Source: CAVVFX01 sp963747535 (lineage in GTDB: Bacteria; Acidobacteriota; Terriglobia; Bryobacterales; Bryobacteraceae). Taken from it: a stretch of 64,000 nt of DNA. This document shows, piece after piece, positions 25,171 to 34,228 of this stretch; position 1 is the stretch's first letter; every line of letters begins with the position of its first letter. The translations under genes and the position numbers were made by a program. The DNA is taken from contig CAVVFX010000017.1 in assembly GCA_963747535.1 (NCBI GenBank), positions 124,001-188,000 of the forward strand. The letters run 5' to 3'. The notes beneath the pieces were generated by a model. It had not been told where the DNA came from and searched no databases. It saw nothing but the letters and a program-made list of their open reading frames with translations.

Positions 25171-28100
25171 TCAAAATCGGTACTTCATTGCAAACTGCAA
25201 AATCCGTGGATTTCCGGCGCTGGTGATCTGCCCGAAATGAGCGTTGTTCTCAGTCGCAATGGGTGCGGCAAAATTGACATGATTGGTCGAATTAAAATCC
25301 TCGAAGCGCACCTCCAGTTGCTGCGCTTCATGCACGATAAACGTCCGGCTGATTCCCAGATCCATATCAAAATATGTCGGCGCGTACAAGGAGTAAGCTC
25401 CGGCGTTACCGAACGTGCCTACGGGATTCGCAGTGAAGCCCGCCGGACTCAACCACAGCAGCGTGCTGGTATGCCTGACATACGGCTGGCCCACGACATT
25501 CGGCCGGTCGAGCCCCACCCCAGTCATCGAATTGTCGACGCCGGTCACCGGAGTAAACGGCAAACCGCTTTGCGCCGAAATGATCGGCGCGATCTGCCAG
25601 TTGTTTAGAAGCATTTGCGCCAGCCGGTTGCCCGCAAAATGCGGCGTCATCGCCACCAGCGACAGGTTGAAAATGTGCCGCAAATCGAAGGCGCAATTGC
25701 CGCGGCTGGCATTGCGGTTGTAGGGATTCTGATAACCTGGCCCGGCGAGTTCTCCGACAAAATTCGCCTCGCTGATGCAATGCGAATAGGTGTAGTTAGC
25801 CAGAATCGTGTAATTGGCGCTCAGCCTCCGCCGCGCGGAAAGCAACAAGCCGTTGTACTCTGAGTTAGCCCCGGCGTCGGACACGGCCATCGTCGAATAG
25901 TAAGCGCCCGTCGCCGGATTCTCAAGATACAGAACGCGCCGCTGGTTCAGGTTGGCCGTTGTCGAGCAGGCTTTCCCATTGCACGTGCCCGGAATGTAGA
26001 CGCCCGGATCCTGCTCTGTCTCGACCCAGGAATGCGTCGTCTTATTGCCGAGATAGGTCCCCGAGAACAGCCAGTTCGCTCCCACCTGACGTTGGTAGCT
26101 CATGTCCCATTCTTGCGTATAGGTCGGTTGCAAGTTCAGCGGGATATTGTAATACGCGCCCGAAGCCGGAAATACCTGGTTGCTGGACGGCGGGACGGGA
26201 GAGGGAAACGGGTTTCCTCCGGGATATCCCGCGAACGGATTCGTAAGCCCGCCAACCGGGCTGCTCAGTGTCACCGTGCTACCCCACGGCGCACCTTGTC
26301 CGGGGTGCGTGCTGTAGTTAAGTTCCGGCGAATCGTAGAAAACGCTGTATGACGAGCGAATCGTCTGGCGCCCGGTACCGGTTGGGTCCCAGGCCAGCCC
26401 CACGCGAGGCTCAAAGTCGCTCAGCTTGCGGGAGGTGAATGTTCGCGGTACGCCCGGATCGCCGATGAACGAAAGCCCTGGCGGCGCGTTGACGTACACA
26501 GTGCTCACCGTTCCCGCCGCGAAGGCAGCCGGACTAAAGTGGTCCATCCGGCTAAACTTGTCGGCCGCCGGCAAGAAGGGCTCCCACCGTAGTCCGAAAT
26601 GCAATTGGAGCCGCGAATTCACCTGGAAGTCGTCCTGCCCGTAGACGCCCACATATCTCTGTCGGGGATTTCCGAGCGCCGGGTTGCCTTGCTGGTACTG
26701 GTTCGGCGCGCCGAGCAGGAAGTCCACCAGCCCGTCTCCGCTCGCCTGCCCATTAAACGTCCAGTATCCATTGCCGAGGAACACGTTGTCTTCGTTCAAC
26801 TGGTCATAGATGTAGTTGGCGCCGATCGAGTAATGGTGACGCCCGCGAATGACGTCGATATCATCTGCCACCTGGACCGTGCCGGCCGCGTACACCGCCG
26901 GCGCATTCGAGCCGCCTCCGATATTGAAATACCCGCTGATCGTCATATACAGAAAATTGGGAGCGAGCGTTGAGACATTCAGTCCCACCGTCTGCGGGTT
27001 AATGTCGTTCGCTTGTGGATCTCGATTGATGCGGGTCTTGGTGCCGGTGAGATGCAGCGAATTCAGAAACGTCGGTGAGAAAGTGTAGGTGTCGCCGAGC
27101 ACCAGCGACTCGCTGGTATCGGTGAGGCCGGCCCGGCTGGTGAGCAGCAGGTTGTTATCGAAGGGCGCGGGTGGGTTGCTCAGGGCGGTATTGAAGTAAC
27201 GTCCGAACAAACTGTGTTTGGTGCTGATCGTCCAGTCCACGCGTCCGATGTACTGGTTCTCATCCTCCGGACTGGGAACCGCGTAGGTGATCTGCCCGCA
27301 AGGATTGCTCGAAGTCGGCACATACTTGAGAATCGCCAGAGCTTGAGGGTTGAAGAGGCTGACAGGGACCATCGAGTTCGGGAACGGCTGCCCCGTCGCC
27401 GGATTTAAGATGGTTCGAGCCTTGCCGTTCGACTGGCACGTCGCAGACTCCAGCTGACTGAAGTCGCCGCTCAAGGCCGCCTGTGTCGGCACGTAGCTGA
27501 TGGTTTGCGGCGGCGCCGATCGCACGCGAGTTCCCTGATACCCGAAGAAGAAGAACAGCCGGTTCTTCAGGACCGGTCCTCCCACCGTTCCACCGAATTG
27601 GTTGCGCTTCAGCGAGTCGTGGGTCGCGGCGAAGAAATTTCGCGCGTTCACGTCGCCATTGCGCAAAAACTCGAACAGATCTCCGTGATACTGATTGGTT
27701 CCCGATTTGGTCACGACGTTCATCGTGCCGCCCGCATGCAAGCCGTAGCGCGCCGATAAGCCGCTCGTCTGGACACTGAATTCCTGAATCGCGTCGGGAA
27801 AGGGGAAAGGAAGGTTCACGTTGGAATAGTTATGGTTGTTGTCCCCTCCGTCCAGCATGAAGTTGGTGCCATTGGCTTGGCCTCCCGCGACGGAAATCGC
27901 CGTAGACCCGGCGATATTCGCGCTGCCGTAGGTCTTCGACCCGACCATATCGCCCACCGCCGAGGCGTTCGCCGACGCACCCGAGAGGAGCACCAGGGAC
28001 GTTACCTGGCGCCCGTTCAGCGGCAGTTCCAGCACACGCTGGGAGTCAATGACGGTCGAAACTGATGTATCGTGCCCCTCGACCATGGCCGCGTTCGCCG

Positions 28101-28479
28101 TTACTTCAATCTGTTGCTTCACCGACCCGACTGGTAGCGTGACCGAAATGGTGACGTTGTCGCCCACCGAGAGGATGATTCCCTTCCGGACGTACGTCGT
28201 GAATCCGTTGGCCGTCACCTCCAGAGTGTATGGCCCGATCGGCAGATTCGGCATTACATACGAGCCGTTCACGCCACTGACGGTGGACCGTACAACGTTC
28301 GTCTCGGTTTGCGTCGCCGTGACTGCGGCGTTGGCAACCGCCGCGCCGCTCGGGTCCGTAACCGCGCCCGCAATCTCCGCACTCGCCACGGCTTGTCCCC
28401 ACAACGGAACTGCTGCGATTCCCGTCACCAGGAGAGCTAATCCCCAGACGGTTCTCAAAAACTTCATGGTTTTCAGCAT
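25171..28479 (-). CDS. Oar-like TonB-dependent receptor 2
   Basis: This 1102-residue protein has a signal peptide (to about 32) and a carboxypeptidase-regulatory domain (IAGAVTDPSGAAVANAAVTATQ). A plug with INVVTKSGTNQYHGDLFEF-type features and a C-terminal barrel ending in FAMKYRF follow. Outer-membrane, TonB-driven uptake is expected. It is divergent from a membrane-anchored regulator across 264 bases, and a propeller enzyme follows it. This looks like a small uptake-and-processing locus, with the ligand unknown and a plant or microbial polysaccharide plausible. Confidence 0.88.
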   Translation of the reverse strand: MLKTMKFLRTVWGLALLVTGIAAVPLWGQAVASAEIAGAVTDPSGAAVANAAVTATQTETNVVRSTVSGVNGSYVMPNLPIGPYTLEVTANGFTTYVRKGIILSVGDNVTISVTLPVGSVKQQIEVTANAAMVEGHDTSVSTVIDSQRVLELPLNGRQVTSLVLLSGASANASAVGDMVGSKTYGSANIAGSTAISVAGGQANGTNFMLDGGDNNHNYSNVNLPFPFPDAIQEFSVQTSGLSARYGLHAGGTMNVVTKSGTNQYHGDLFEFLRNGDVNARNFFAATHDSLKRNQFGGTVGGPVLKNRLFFFFGYQGTRVRSAPPQTISYVPTQAALSGDFSQLESATCQSNGKARTILNPATGQPFPNSMVPVSLFNPQALAILKYVPTSSNPCGQITYAVPSPEDENQYIGRVDWTISTKHSLFGRYFNTALSNPPAPFDNNLLLTSRAGLTDTSESLVLGDTYTFSPTFLNSLHLTGTKTRINRDPQANDINPQTVGLNVSTLAPNFLYMTISGYFNIGGGSNAPAVYAAGTVQVADDIDVIRGRHHYSIGANYIYDQLNEDNVFLGNGYWTFNGQASGDGLVDFLLGAPNQYQQGNPALGNPRQRYVGVYGQDDFQVNSRLQLHFGLRWEPFLPAADKFSRMDHFSPAAFAAGTVSTVYVNAPPGLSFIGDPGVPRTFTSRKLSDFEPRVGLAWDPTGTGRQTIRSSYSVFYDSPELNYSTHPGQGAPWGSTVTLSSPVGGLTNPFAGYPGGNPFPSPVPPSSNQVFPASGAYYNIPLNLQPTYTQEWDMSYQRQVGANWLFSGTYLGNKTTHSWVETEQDPGVYIPGTCNGKACSTTANLNQRRVLYLENPATGAYYSTMAVSDAGANSEYNGLLLSARRRLSANYTILANYTYSHCISEANFVGELAGPGYQNPYNRNASRGNCAFDLRHIFNLSLVAMTPHFAGNRLAQMLLNNWQIAPIISAQSGLPFTPVTGVDNSMTGVGLDRPNVVGQPYVRHTSTLLWLSPAGFTANPVGTFGNAGAYSLYAPTYFDMDLGISRTFIVHEAQQLEVRFEDFNSTNHVNFAAPIATENNAHFGQITSAGNPRILQFAMKYRF

Positions 28480-28743
28480 TACTTAATCTCCCGTGTGGTG
28501 CTGGACCCGTGTCGTGTTGGACAGGGATGCGGATTCTTTAGGGAGATAGCAGAGCCCGCGCGCAGACCGGCGAACGTTCTCACATGACCAGACCAGTGCC
28601 TCTGCGCTCTTCAGAAAACCTCGTCTCCCGGTTCCCACGTTCCTAGGCGAATGGTAGCCGCTGACGCCGGTGCTTTGAAGTAAAATAACGGTTATCGCAG
28701 TGTTGAACTTTGCCGCTACTTCTCGTTACTATGCTGTAATGAA

Positions 28744-29952
28744 ATGACTTCCCAGGTTCCTGCCGACATTCCCGAAGCGCGCGAAGAGTTGGATCGCATC
28801 ATCTGCAGCCGCGCTTTCCGTGACCGCGAAACCCTGCAGCATCTCCTCGAATACCTGGTGCAGCGCACTCTCGACGGCACGGCGGACGATCTGAAGGAGT
28901 ACGTGATTGGCGTCGACGTCTTTGGCAAGCCCAACGGCTACGATCCGCAGACCGATGCCTCCGTGCGCGTCCAGATAGGCAAACTGCGGCGCAAACTGGA
29001 GGAATATTATCTCGACGAGGGCGTCGCGGACACTCTGCTGCTACAACTTCCCAAACGTCACTTTGCTGTCTTGTTCGAACGCAGGACGGCGGTCCGGCCG
29101 TTGCAGGAGCAGTCAGTGCCGCCGCCGCGGCGCCAGGTCGTATGGTCGCGTCTGCTGCCCTGGGCGCTGGCGGCCGTCCTCGCAGGGTGGGCCCTGTTTC
29201 TGACGCTGCGGGCCACTGGCCGGGGCGAAGCGATCTCGCCCGAACTCGTCGAGATCTGGAAACCGTTTCTCGCCGGATCGCGCCCCACCCTGATCTGCCT
29301 TGGAACCCTCCAGTTCTACGAATACTCGACGGGCTTTGTGCGCGAGCCCGATCTGGACCGCCTCACCGACGCCGAGCGGCAGCCGCGACTACGGGAATTG
29401 CGCGAGATGCTTGATAGCAGTCAACCCCTGAAATCGAACCTGATTTATACCGGCGTAGGACAGGCCACGGCGGCGTTCCTCCTCGCCAAACACTTCGATC
29501 GGATGAAAGTGCCGGTGGACCTGGTACGCAGCAACGTTCTCAGCTGGGACGAAATCGAACAGCATAACGTGATCTTTTTAGGATCGGCTAAATTGAACAG
29601 CCAGCTTCTGGAGATTCCGGTCACTTGGGCTTTCCGCGTTCAGAGCGGGCAGATCGTAAACCTCCAGCCTAAGCCCGGAGAAGCGGCATTCTATGGCCCG
29701 GATTATTCCCTGGTGAGCCTGTTTCCCGGCCTGCACGGGGAAGGAGAAATCCTGATCGTGGAATCACCTAGCACGACCGGTGTTTGGGCAGCTGCGCACT
29801 TCCTCACCGATCCGGGGTACGCCAAGGAAATGGTGGCTCACCTGCGGCAGCCTGACGGTCGCCTACCCCGGCACTACCAGGTCGTGCTGAAAAGCCAGAT
29901 CACAGCCGGCGTGCCGATCAGGATCAGCTACGTAACCCGGCGGGCTCTTTAG
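28744..29952 (+). CDS. Membrane-anchored regulator, acidobacterial type
   Basis: This 402-residue protein has an N-terminal winged-helix-like region with the signature LKEYVIGVDVFGKPNGYDPQTDASVRVQIGKLRRKLEEYY, cited here only as its RVQ.GKLRRKL core (about 70-90). This motif recurs in large acidobacterial families fused to membrane or TPR parts. One transmembrane helix (about 133-155) separates it from a C-terminal domain of roughly 240 residues that should lie outside the cytoplasm. The layout resembles ToxR/CadC-type one-component regulators. Its divergence from TonB receptor 2 suggests it controls that receptor. Confidence 0.65.
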   Translation: MTSQVPADIPEAREELDRIICSRAFRDRETLQHLLEYLVQRTLDGTADDLKEYVIGVDVFGKPNGYDPQTDASVRVQIGKLRRKLEEYYLDEGVADTLLLQLPKRHFAVLFERRTAVRPLQEQSVPPPRRQVVWSRLLPWALAAVLAGWALFLTLRATGRGEAISPELVEIWKPFLAGSRPTLICLGTLQFYEYSTGFVREPDLDRLTDAERQPRLRELREMLDSSQPLKSNLIYTGVGQATAAFLLAKHFDRMKVPVDLVRSNVLSWDEIEQHNVIFLGSAKLNSQLLEIPVTWAFRVQSGQIVNLQPKPGEAAFYGPDYSLVSLFPGLHGEGEILIVESPSTTGVWAAAHFLTDPGYAKEMVAHLRQPDGRLPRHYQVVLKSQITAGVPIRISYVTRRAL

Positions 29953-29985
29953 GGGTTGCGGGCGGTTTCGCCTGCGCAGTTCGAT

Positions 29986-31137
29986 TTAAACGTAAACCCG
30001 CTTCACTCGCGCACTGATCCCGCACAGGACGTTATACGAGATCGTCCCCGCTGTTTTGGCGATCTGTTGAGCATCAAGTGAAACGCCGCCTTCCGACCCC
30101 AGCAGTGTGACGACGTCGCCGGGCTTCAGATGCGGCGCGTAAGAGACGTCGATGGTGGTCAGATCCATCGATACGGTGCCCAGTATCGGCGTCAGCTTTC
30201 CGGCCGCGATTACCTTCCCGCGATTCGATAACCGGTGCGGAATGCCGTCCGCGTAGCCGGCGGCGAGAATCGCGATACGGATGGCTTGCGGGGCCCGGTA
30301 GCTGCCTCCGTAACCGATGAGCGTGCCCTCGGGCACATCCTTCACCGCGATGATGCGGGTTTTCCAGGAGAGCGCGGGCTTCACCTGCAATATACTCGCC
30401 GGAGCTTTGCCGCGGGCCGGCGAGACATAGCCGTAAATCGCATGTCCAGGCCGCACCATAGCTCGCCACGCGCCGGGCCGGGGATAAGCGATCGCGTTAG
30501 TGCTGGAGAGATGCAAATAAGGCGGATTCAGTCCGCCCGCGCGCAGCCCGTCGACGATGGAATTGAAGCAGGCGATCTGCGCTTCAGTCTGCTGCGACTC
30601 GAAGTCCGCGGCGGACGCGAAGTGCGTCATGAGCCCGTCGAGGCGTGCATGCTGCAGCCCGCGCACCGCGTTGGCGATCACTTCTGTTGTGGCGCGGGTT
30701 CCCAGCCTGCCCATGCCGGTATCGATTTTCAGATGGTACGGCAGACTACGCCCCATTCGCGCCGCCGCCGCATCCAGTTCCGGCAACTCGGAGAGCGCAT
30801 GTACCGCGGGTGTCAGACCGTATTCCACGACGGCCTCGCGCTCCACCGGCAGCACCCCCGCCATCACCAGCACGCCCAAATCGATCCCTGCGTTGCGTAA
30901 TGTGACGCCCTCCTCTACCGAACTCACCGCCAGCCACTTCGCCCCTTCCGCGGCCAGCACGCGCGCGACCTCGATCATGCCATGGCCGTAAGCATCGGCC
31001 TTGACCACCCCTGCGGCCTCGACCCCCGAACCCGCCGCTATGCGAACGCTCCGGTAATTAGCGGCAATCTGCGAACGGTTGACTTCCACCCAACAACGGC
31101 TTCCTGACGGCACCTCTTCATTATGCCGTGAGGCCAT
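29986..31137 (-). CDS. alr: Alanine racemase
   Basis: This PLP enzyme of about 383 residues makes D-alanine for peptidoglycan. The PLP lysine is K46 in VVKADAYGHG, and the fold-III barrel includes HLKIDTGMGRLG and LSSTNA. The catalytic tyrosine is in IGYGGSY at the start of the C-terminal beta domain, and GTVSMD lies at the dimer interface. I prefer ATG 31137; an upstream start at 31176 adds 13 residues without homology. It is convergent with the regulator gene. Confidence 0.93.
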   Translation of the reverse strand: MASRHNEEVPSGSRCWVEVNRSQIAANYRSVRIAAGSGVEAAGVVKADAYGHGMIEVARVLAAEGAKWLAVSSVEEGVTLRNAGIDLGVLVMAGVLPVEREAVVEYGLTPAVHALSELPELDAAAARMGRSLPYHLKIDTGMGRLGTRATTEVIANAVRGLQHARLDGLMTHFASAADFESQQTEAQIACFNSIVDGLRAGGLNPPYLHLSSTNAIAYPRPGAWRAMVRPGHAIYGYVSPARGKAPASILQVKPALSWKTRIIAVKDVPEGTLIGYGGSYRAPQAIRIAILAAGYADGIPHRLSNRGKVIAAGKLTPILGTVSMDLTTIDVSYAPHLKPGDVVTLLGSEGGVSLDAQQIAKTAGTISYNVLCGISARVKRVYV

Positions 31138-31165
31138 CAGAAGACTTTGCGGAAGGTAAGATTGA

Positions 31166-31492
31166 TGCGGAAACAATTCGACGGCAGAAATCCAGACGGA
31201 TGCCGCCGGGAGGTTTCCCTATATATCCAATCGCGGACACGACAGCATCGCGGTGTTCGCGATCGATCCGGCGAAGGGCACGTTGACTCCGGTAGAGCAC
31301 GTTTCTACCCTGGGCAAGACTCCGCGCAACTTTTCGCTCGATCCCAGCGGAGGCTATCTTTTCGCGGCGAACGAGAACTCGGGCACCGTCGTATTGTTTC
31401 GGGCGGACTCGACCACCGGGCGCCTGACGCCGACAGGCGAGGTGTTGGAAGTACGTTCTCCGAGCTGCGTCATCTTCCGGAGAGGTGAATGA
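31166..31492 (+). pseudogene. 6-phosphogluconolactonase-family C-terminal relic
   Basis: A frame open from 31166 reads NNSTAEIQTDAAGRFPYISN, RGHDSIAVFAIDP, TPRNFSLDPSGGYLFAANENSG and ends SPSCVIF. This is the last third of a seven-bladed lactonase (cycloisomerase-2 family, usually about 350-390 residues), including the hallmark SNRGHDS. There is no start or N-terminal two thirds. The conserved FLYVSNRG reads FPYISNRG, a drift expected after loss of function. A short form from GTG 31253 could be translated but would be only two blades. Confidence 0.7.
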
Positions 31493-31502
31493 CAGACTCG
31501 CG

Positions 31503-32549
31503 TTATCGCCGGTGAATCTTCACGACCGTGCGATCGACCGCCTTCACATTCACTTTTCCGCACATCGCCATGTCGCGGGCGAACTCGGACTGGATCAGTT
31601 CGATCACATTTTGAACACCTTCGGCTCCGTATGCCGCGAGACCCCATAAGGCAGGTCTGCCTAGCAGAACGGCTTGTGCCCCCAGAGCGAGGGCCTTGAG
31701 CACATCGCTGCCGAGGCGGATGCTGCCGTCGATCAGTATGGGCACCTTCCCGCCGACTGCATCCGCAATCGAGGGCAGCATCTCAATTGGAGAAGCGACG
31801 CCCGGAACGGAGCGAACCGCGTAATTGGAGACCACCATGCCTTGTACACCACTCGCAACGGCCTTCTGCGCTTCTTCCGGGCTCATCACGCCTTTCAGAA
31901 TGACGGGCACGCCGATCCCCTTGCGAAGCCGATCCAGCGCGCTCCAATCGACGCCCGCGGTGAGCGGAGCCCCCGGAGTTTCGTCCCCCACGGTCACGCA
32001 GAGAGCTTTGCAACCAGCAGCTACAGCGCGCTCGATACGAGTGCGGATTCCGTTCAAATCCGGTCGGATGTAGACCTGATACCAAAACGTGGTGGGTGCC
32101 TGGGCGGCGATCTGGTCCAACGGATAACTGGATTGATCCGCCACTACCATGAAGGCTTTCGCGGCGGCCGCACCGCGCGCCATGGCCAATTCCCCATCGG
32201 GATGGAATCGCTTCTGGTTCGAGAGCGGACCGATGAGAATGGGCGTGAAGAGGCTCTGTCCGAAAAGCTGAGCAGTCAAATCGATCTGCCGAGAATCGAT
32301 CATCAGGCGCGGCCTGAAGGTGATATGGTCGAAGGCGCCGCGCTCGCTGCCCGCGATCTCCGCGAAGGTCAGGTTGTCCAGCTTGCGCGCGGCGATGGCT
32401 TCGAATTCTGCGGCGTTGACGAGTTCCTGTACGGGCGGAATCCGTCCGGGCGCTTCGCCGATCAGTTTCTGCGCGCGCAACTGCGATGCAGCCAGCATGG
32501 ATCCGTACGCGGCCAAAGTCTGCCGTCTGGTAAACGAAATCTCCTTCAT
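31503..32549 (-). CDS. FMN-dependent alpha-hydroxy-acid oxidase paralogue lacking catalytic His
   Basis: This TIM-barrel protein of about 348 residues starts at ATG 32549, overlapping the upstream paralogue by ATGA. It has a Tat-like leader (FTRRQTLAAYGSMLAAS). FMN-site features remain: PILIGPLSNQKRFHPDGE, VILKG with K219, and PILIDGSIRLGSDVLKALALGA. The catalytic segment, normally SNHGGR, reads SNYAVR, so the proton-abstracting histidine is tyrosine at 243. Oxidation of 2-hydroxy acids by the normal mechanism is not expected. It may serve as a partner or binding protein for the active paralogue, or have a new activity. Confidence 0.83.
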   Translation of the reverse strand: MKEISFTRRQTLAAYGSMLAASQLRAQKLIGEAPGRIPPVQELVNAAEFEAIAARKLDNLTFAEIAGSERGAFDHITFRPRLMIDSRQIDLTAQLFGQSLFTPILIGPLSNQKRFHPDGELAMARGAAAAKAFMVVADQSSYPLDQIAAQAPTTFWYQVYIRPDLNGIRTRIERAVAAGCKALCVTVGDETPGAPLTAGVDWSALDRLRKGIGVPVILKGVMSPEEAQKAVASGVQGMVVSNYAVRSVPGVASPIEMLPSIADAVGGKVPILIDGSIRLGSDVLKALALGAQAVLLGRPALWGLAAYGAEGVQNVIELIQSEFARDMAMCGKVNVKAVDRTVVKIHRR

Positions 32550-33754
32550 GGAAGATCGGCCTTCACGATGGTGCGATCGATCGACGCCATAGTTGGCCGG
32601 CCGGTGTAGGCCATCGCCTGGACCAATTCGGCTTGCATGATCTCCAGCACTCGCTGCACGCCCGGTGCGCCATAAGCGCCCAGTCCCCACCGCGGCACGC
32701 GGCCCAGGCAAACAGCGTTGGCTCCCAATGCCAATGCTTTAAGGACGTCCGCGCCACGCCGGACACCGCTGTCAAATAGAATGGGAGCCTTCCCGGCAAC
32801 TGCATCGACAATCTCCGGCAGCACTTCCAAAGTTGCGGGGCTGTAGTCCAACGATCGGCCGCCGTGGTTCGACACGTACACGCCGTCGAGCCCGCATGCG
32901 AGACACAGCTTCGCGTCTTCGGCCGTGAGAATCCCCTTCGCCAGCATTGGCACCTTGACCACACGGCGGATCTGCTCCAGGAGCTTCCACGAATAAAACA
33001 GGCGGTACTCGGGAAGCCGATACGGATTCTTGGGCACGGTCCGGCGGGTTGCCGGAGGTCGGGTCGTCAGATTGCGATCGTGCAGGATGCGCTCGTGCTC
33101 GGCGGCCTGCTGATCGAGGGTGACCACCACGGCGCGGGCTCCGGCGGTCTGAACGCGGTCAAGGACGCTGCGGTTTTCGTCAAGTTCCAGCTTGGGAAAG
33201 AGCTGGAACCAGAGCGGGCCTTTGGCTGCGAGCGCAATTTTCTCGAACGGAAAGCTGGAGCCGTTACTCACGATGTAGGGAGTATTGGATGCAGCGGTGG
33301 TCCCCTGATAGGTGGCCAATTCTCCATCGGGATGAAGCATGCTGTGACCGGAAGACGGGGACACCATGATGGGAAACTGCATTGACGTGCCGAGGACTTC
33401 GGTCGCGGTCCGAATAGGGCTGACGTCGAGAATTCTCCTGGGTATCAACTCCACCCAATCGAACGCCTCGCGATTGCGGCGTAGCGTGAACTCGCTATCC
33501 GTCCCGTACGCGGTGTAGTCGTAGTTATAGCGAGGGAGTTTGGCGTAAGCTACGGCCTCGAAATCGAAAGCGGTGACCAGTTCATTCAGCCCTGGAACAC
33601 GGCTGTGATCACGAAATGGATCCTGCTGAGACTGGAGCAACGGCGAGCCGGCAAGAAAGCCTGCCAACGCGCGGAATGCGCGCCGTCGACTGACACTGTT
33701 GGCCCAGACATGGCTGAGTCGCACGATCCCTCCAACGTGGGAGCAGTTTATCAC
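32546..33754 (-). CDS. FMN-dependent alpha-hydroxy-acid oxidase/dehydrogenase, Tat-exported
   Basis: This 402-residue protein has a Tat-like leader (SRRRAFRALAGFLAG). The FMN_dh barrel has PIMVSPSSGHSMLHPDGE, MLAKG with K273, the catalytic YVSNHGGR with H297, and ILFDSGVRRGADVLKALALGANAVCLGR. All catalytic residues expected for oxidation of L-lactate-like 2-hydroxy acids are present. It is translated just ahead of, and coupled to, a paralogue that lacks the catalytic histidine. Periplasmic export of this enzyme class is unusual in general. Confidence 0.87.
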   Translation of the reverse strand: MINCSHVGGIVRLSHVWANSVSRRRAFRALAGFLAGSPLLQSQQDPFRDHSRVPGLNELVTAFDFEAVAYAKLPRYNYDYTAYGTDSEFTLRRNREAFDWVELIPRRILDVSPIRTATEVLGTSMQFPIMVSPSSGHSMLHPDGELATYQGTTAASNTPYIVSNGSSFPFEKIALAAKGPLWFQLFPKLELDENRSVLDRVQTAGARAVVVTLDQQAAEHERILHDRNLTTRPPATRRTVPKNPYRLPEYRLFYSWKLLEQIRRVVKVPMLAKGILTAEDAKLCLACGLDGVYVSNHGGRSLDYSPATLEVLPEIVDAVAGKAPILFDSGVRRGADVLKALALGANAVCLGRVPRWGLGAYGAPGVQRVLEIMQAELVQAMAYTGRPTMASIDRTIVKADLP

Positions 33755-33961
33755 AAGGTGTCCACGGCAAAATTGCCGTCAAGTCAGCACTCTTCCGCCG
33801 CTCGATTGGAACGCCGGCCAAGTGATCGAATCTGAGAGTTGGGAATCACGCGAGGCTGGTCCGCGACTCTCGCGTACGGCGCCCGATGGGAGTAAATCAG
33901 CTCTCGTGGACGTTTGAGCCGTGGACAGTTTGTGGGAGCCGTCGGATAATTAAGTCGAGCG

Positions 33962-34228
33962 ATGAACCACGAGCCTGATTTTGTCCGCGATACGGACCCT
34001 CGAGCGCTAGAAGTCTTTTATCAGATTCAGCGGCGGCGCTCGCCCGGTGAAAAGGCAAATGATGTTTTCGAACTCACCGACTGGATGATTCAGCTAGCCG
34101 AGCGGGGCGTGAGGATGAGGCATCCGGGCATCGGCGAACGCGAAGTATTCCTCCGCGCCTCCGCGCTTCGCATTCCCCGCGACCTGATGATCAAGGCGTA
34201 CGGATGGGATCCGGAAGCTCATGGGTAG
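33962..34228 (+). CDS. Small hypothetical protein preceding nucleotidyltransferase
   Basis: This 88-residue, highly charged helical protein has the pattern SPGEKANDVFELTDWMIQLAE, then RMRHPGIGEREVFLRASALR. Small proteins of this shape (SP.EK...ELT... R..HP...E.E) often precede nucleotidyltransferase-like genes in diverse bacteria. It overlaps the next gene by eight bases. A two-gene toxin-antitoxin-like module is possible but not shown. I do not assign a function. Confidence 0.65.
   Translation: MNHEPDFVRDTDPRALEVFYQIQRRRSPGEKANDVFELTDWMIQLAERGVRMRHPGIGEREVFLRASALRIPRDLMIKAYGWDPEAHG

Noticed and set aside
28480..28743. A riboswitch or other structured leader upstream of TonB receptor 2
   Set aside because: I looked for cobalamin-, TPP- and molybdenum-type conserved cores in the gap and saw none.
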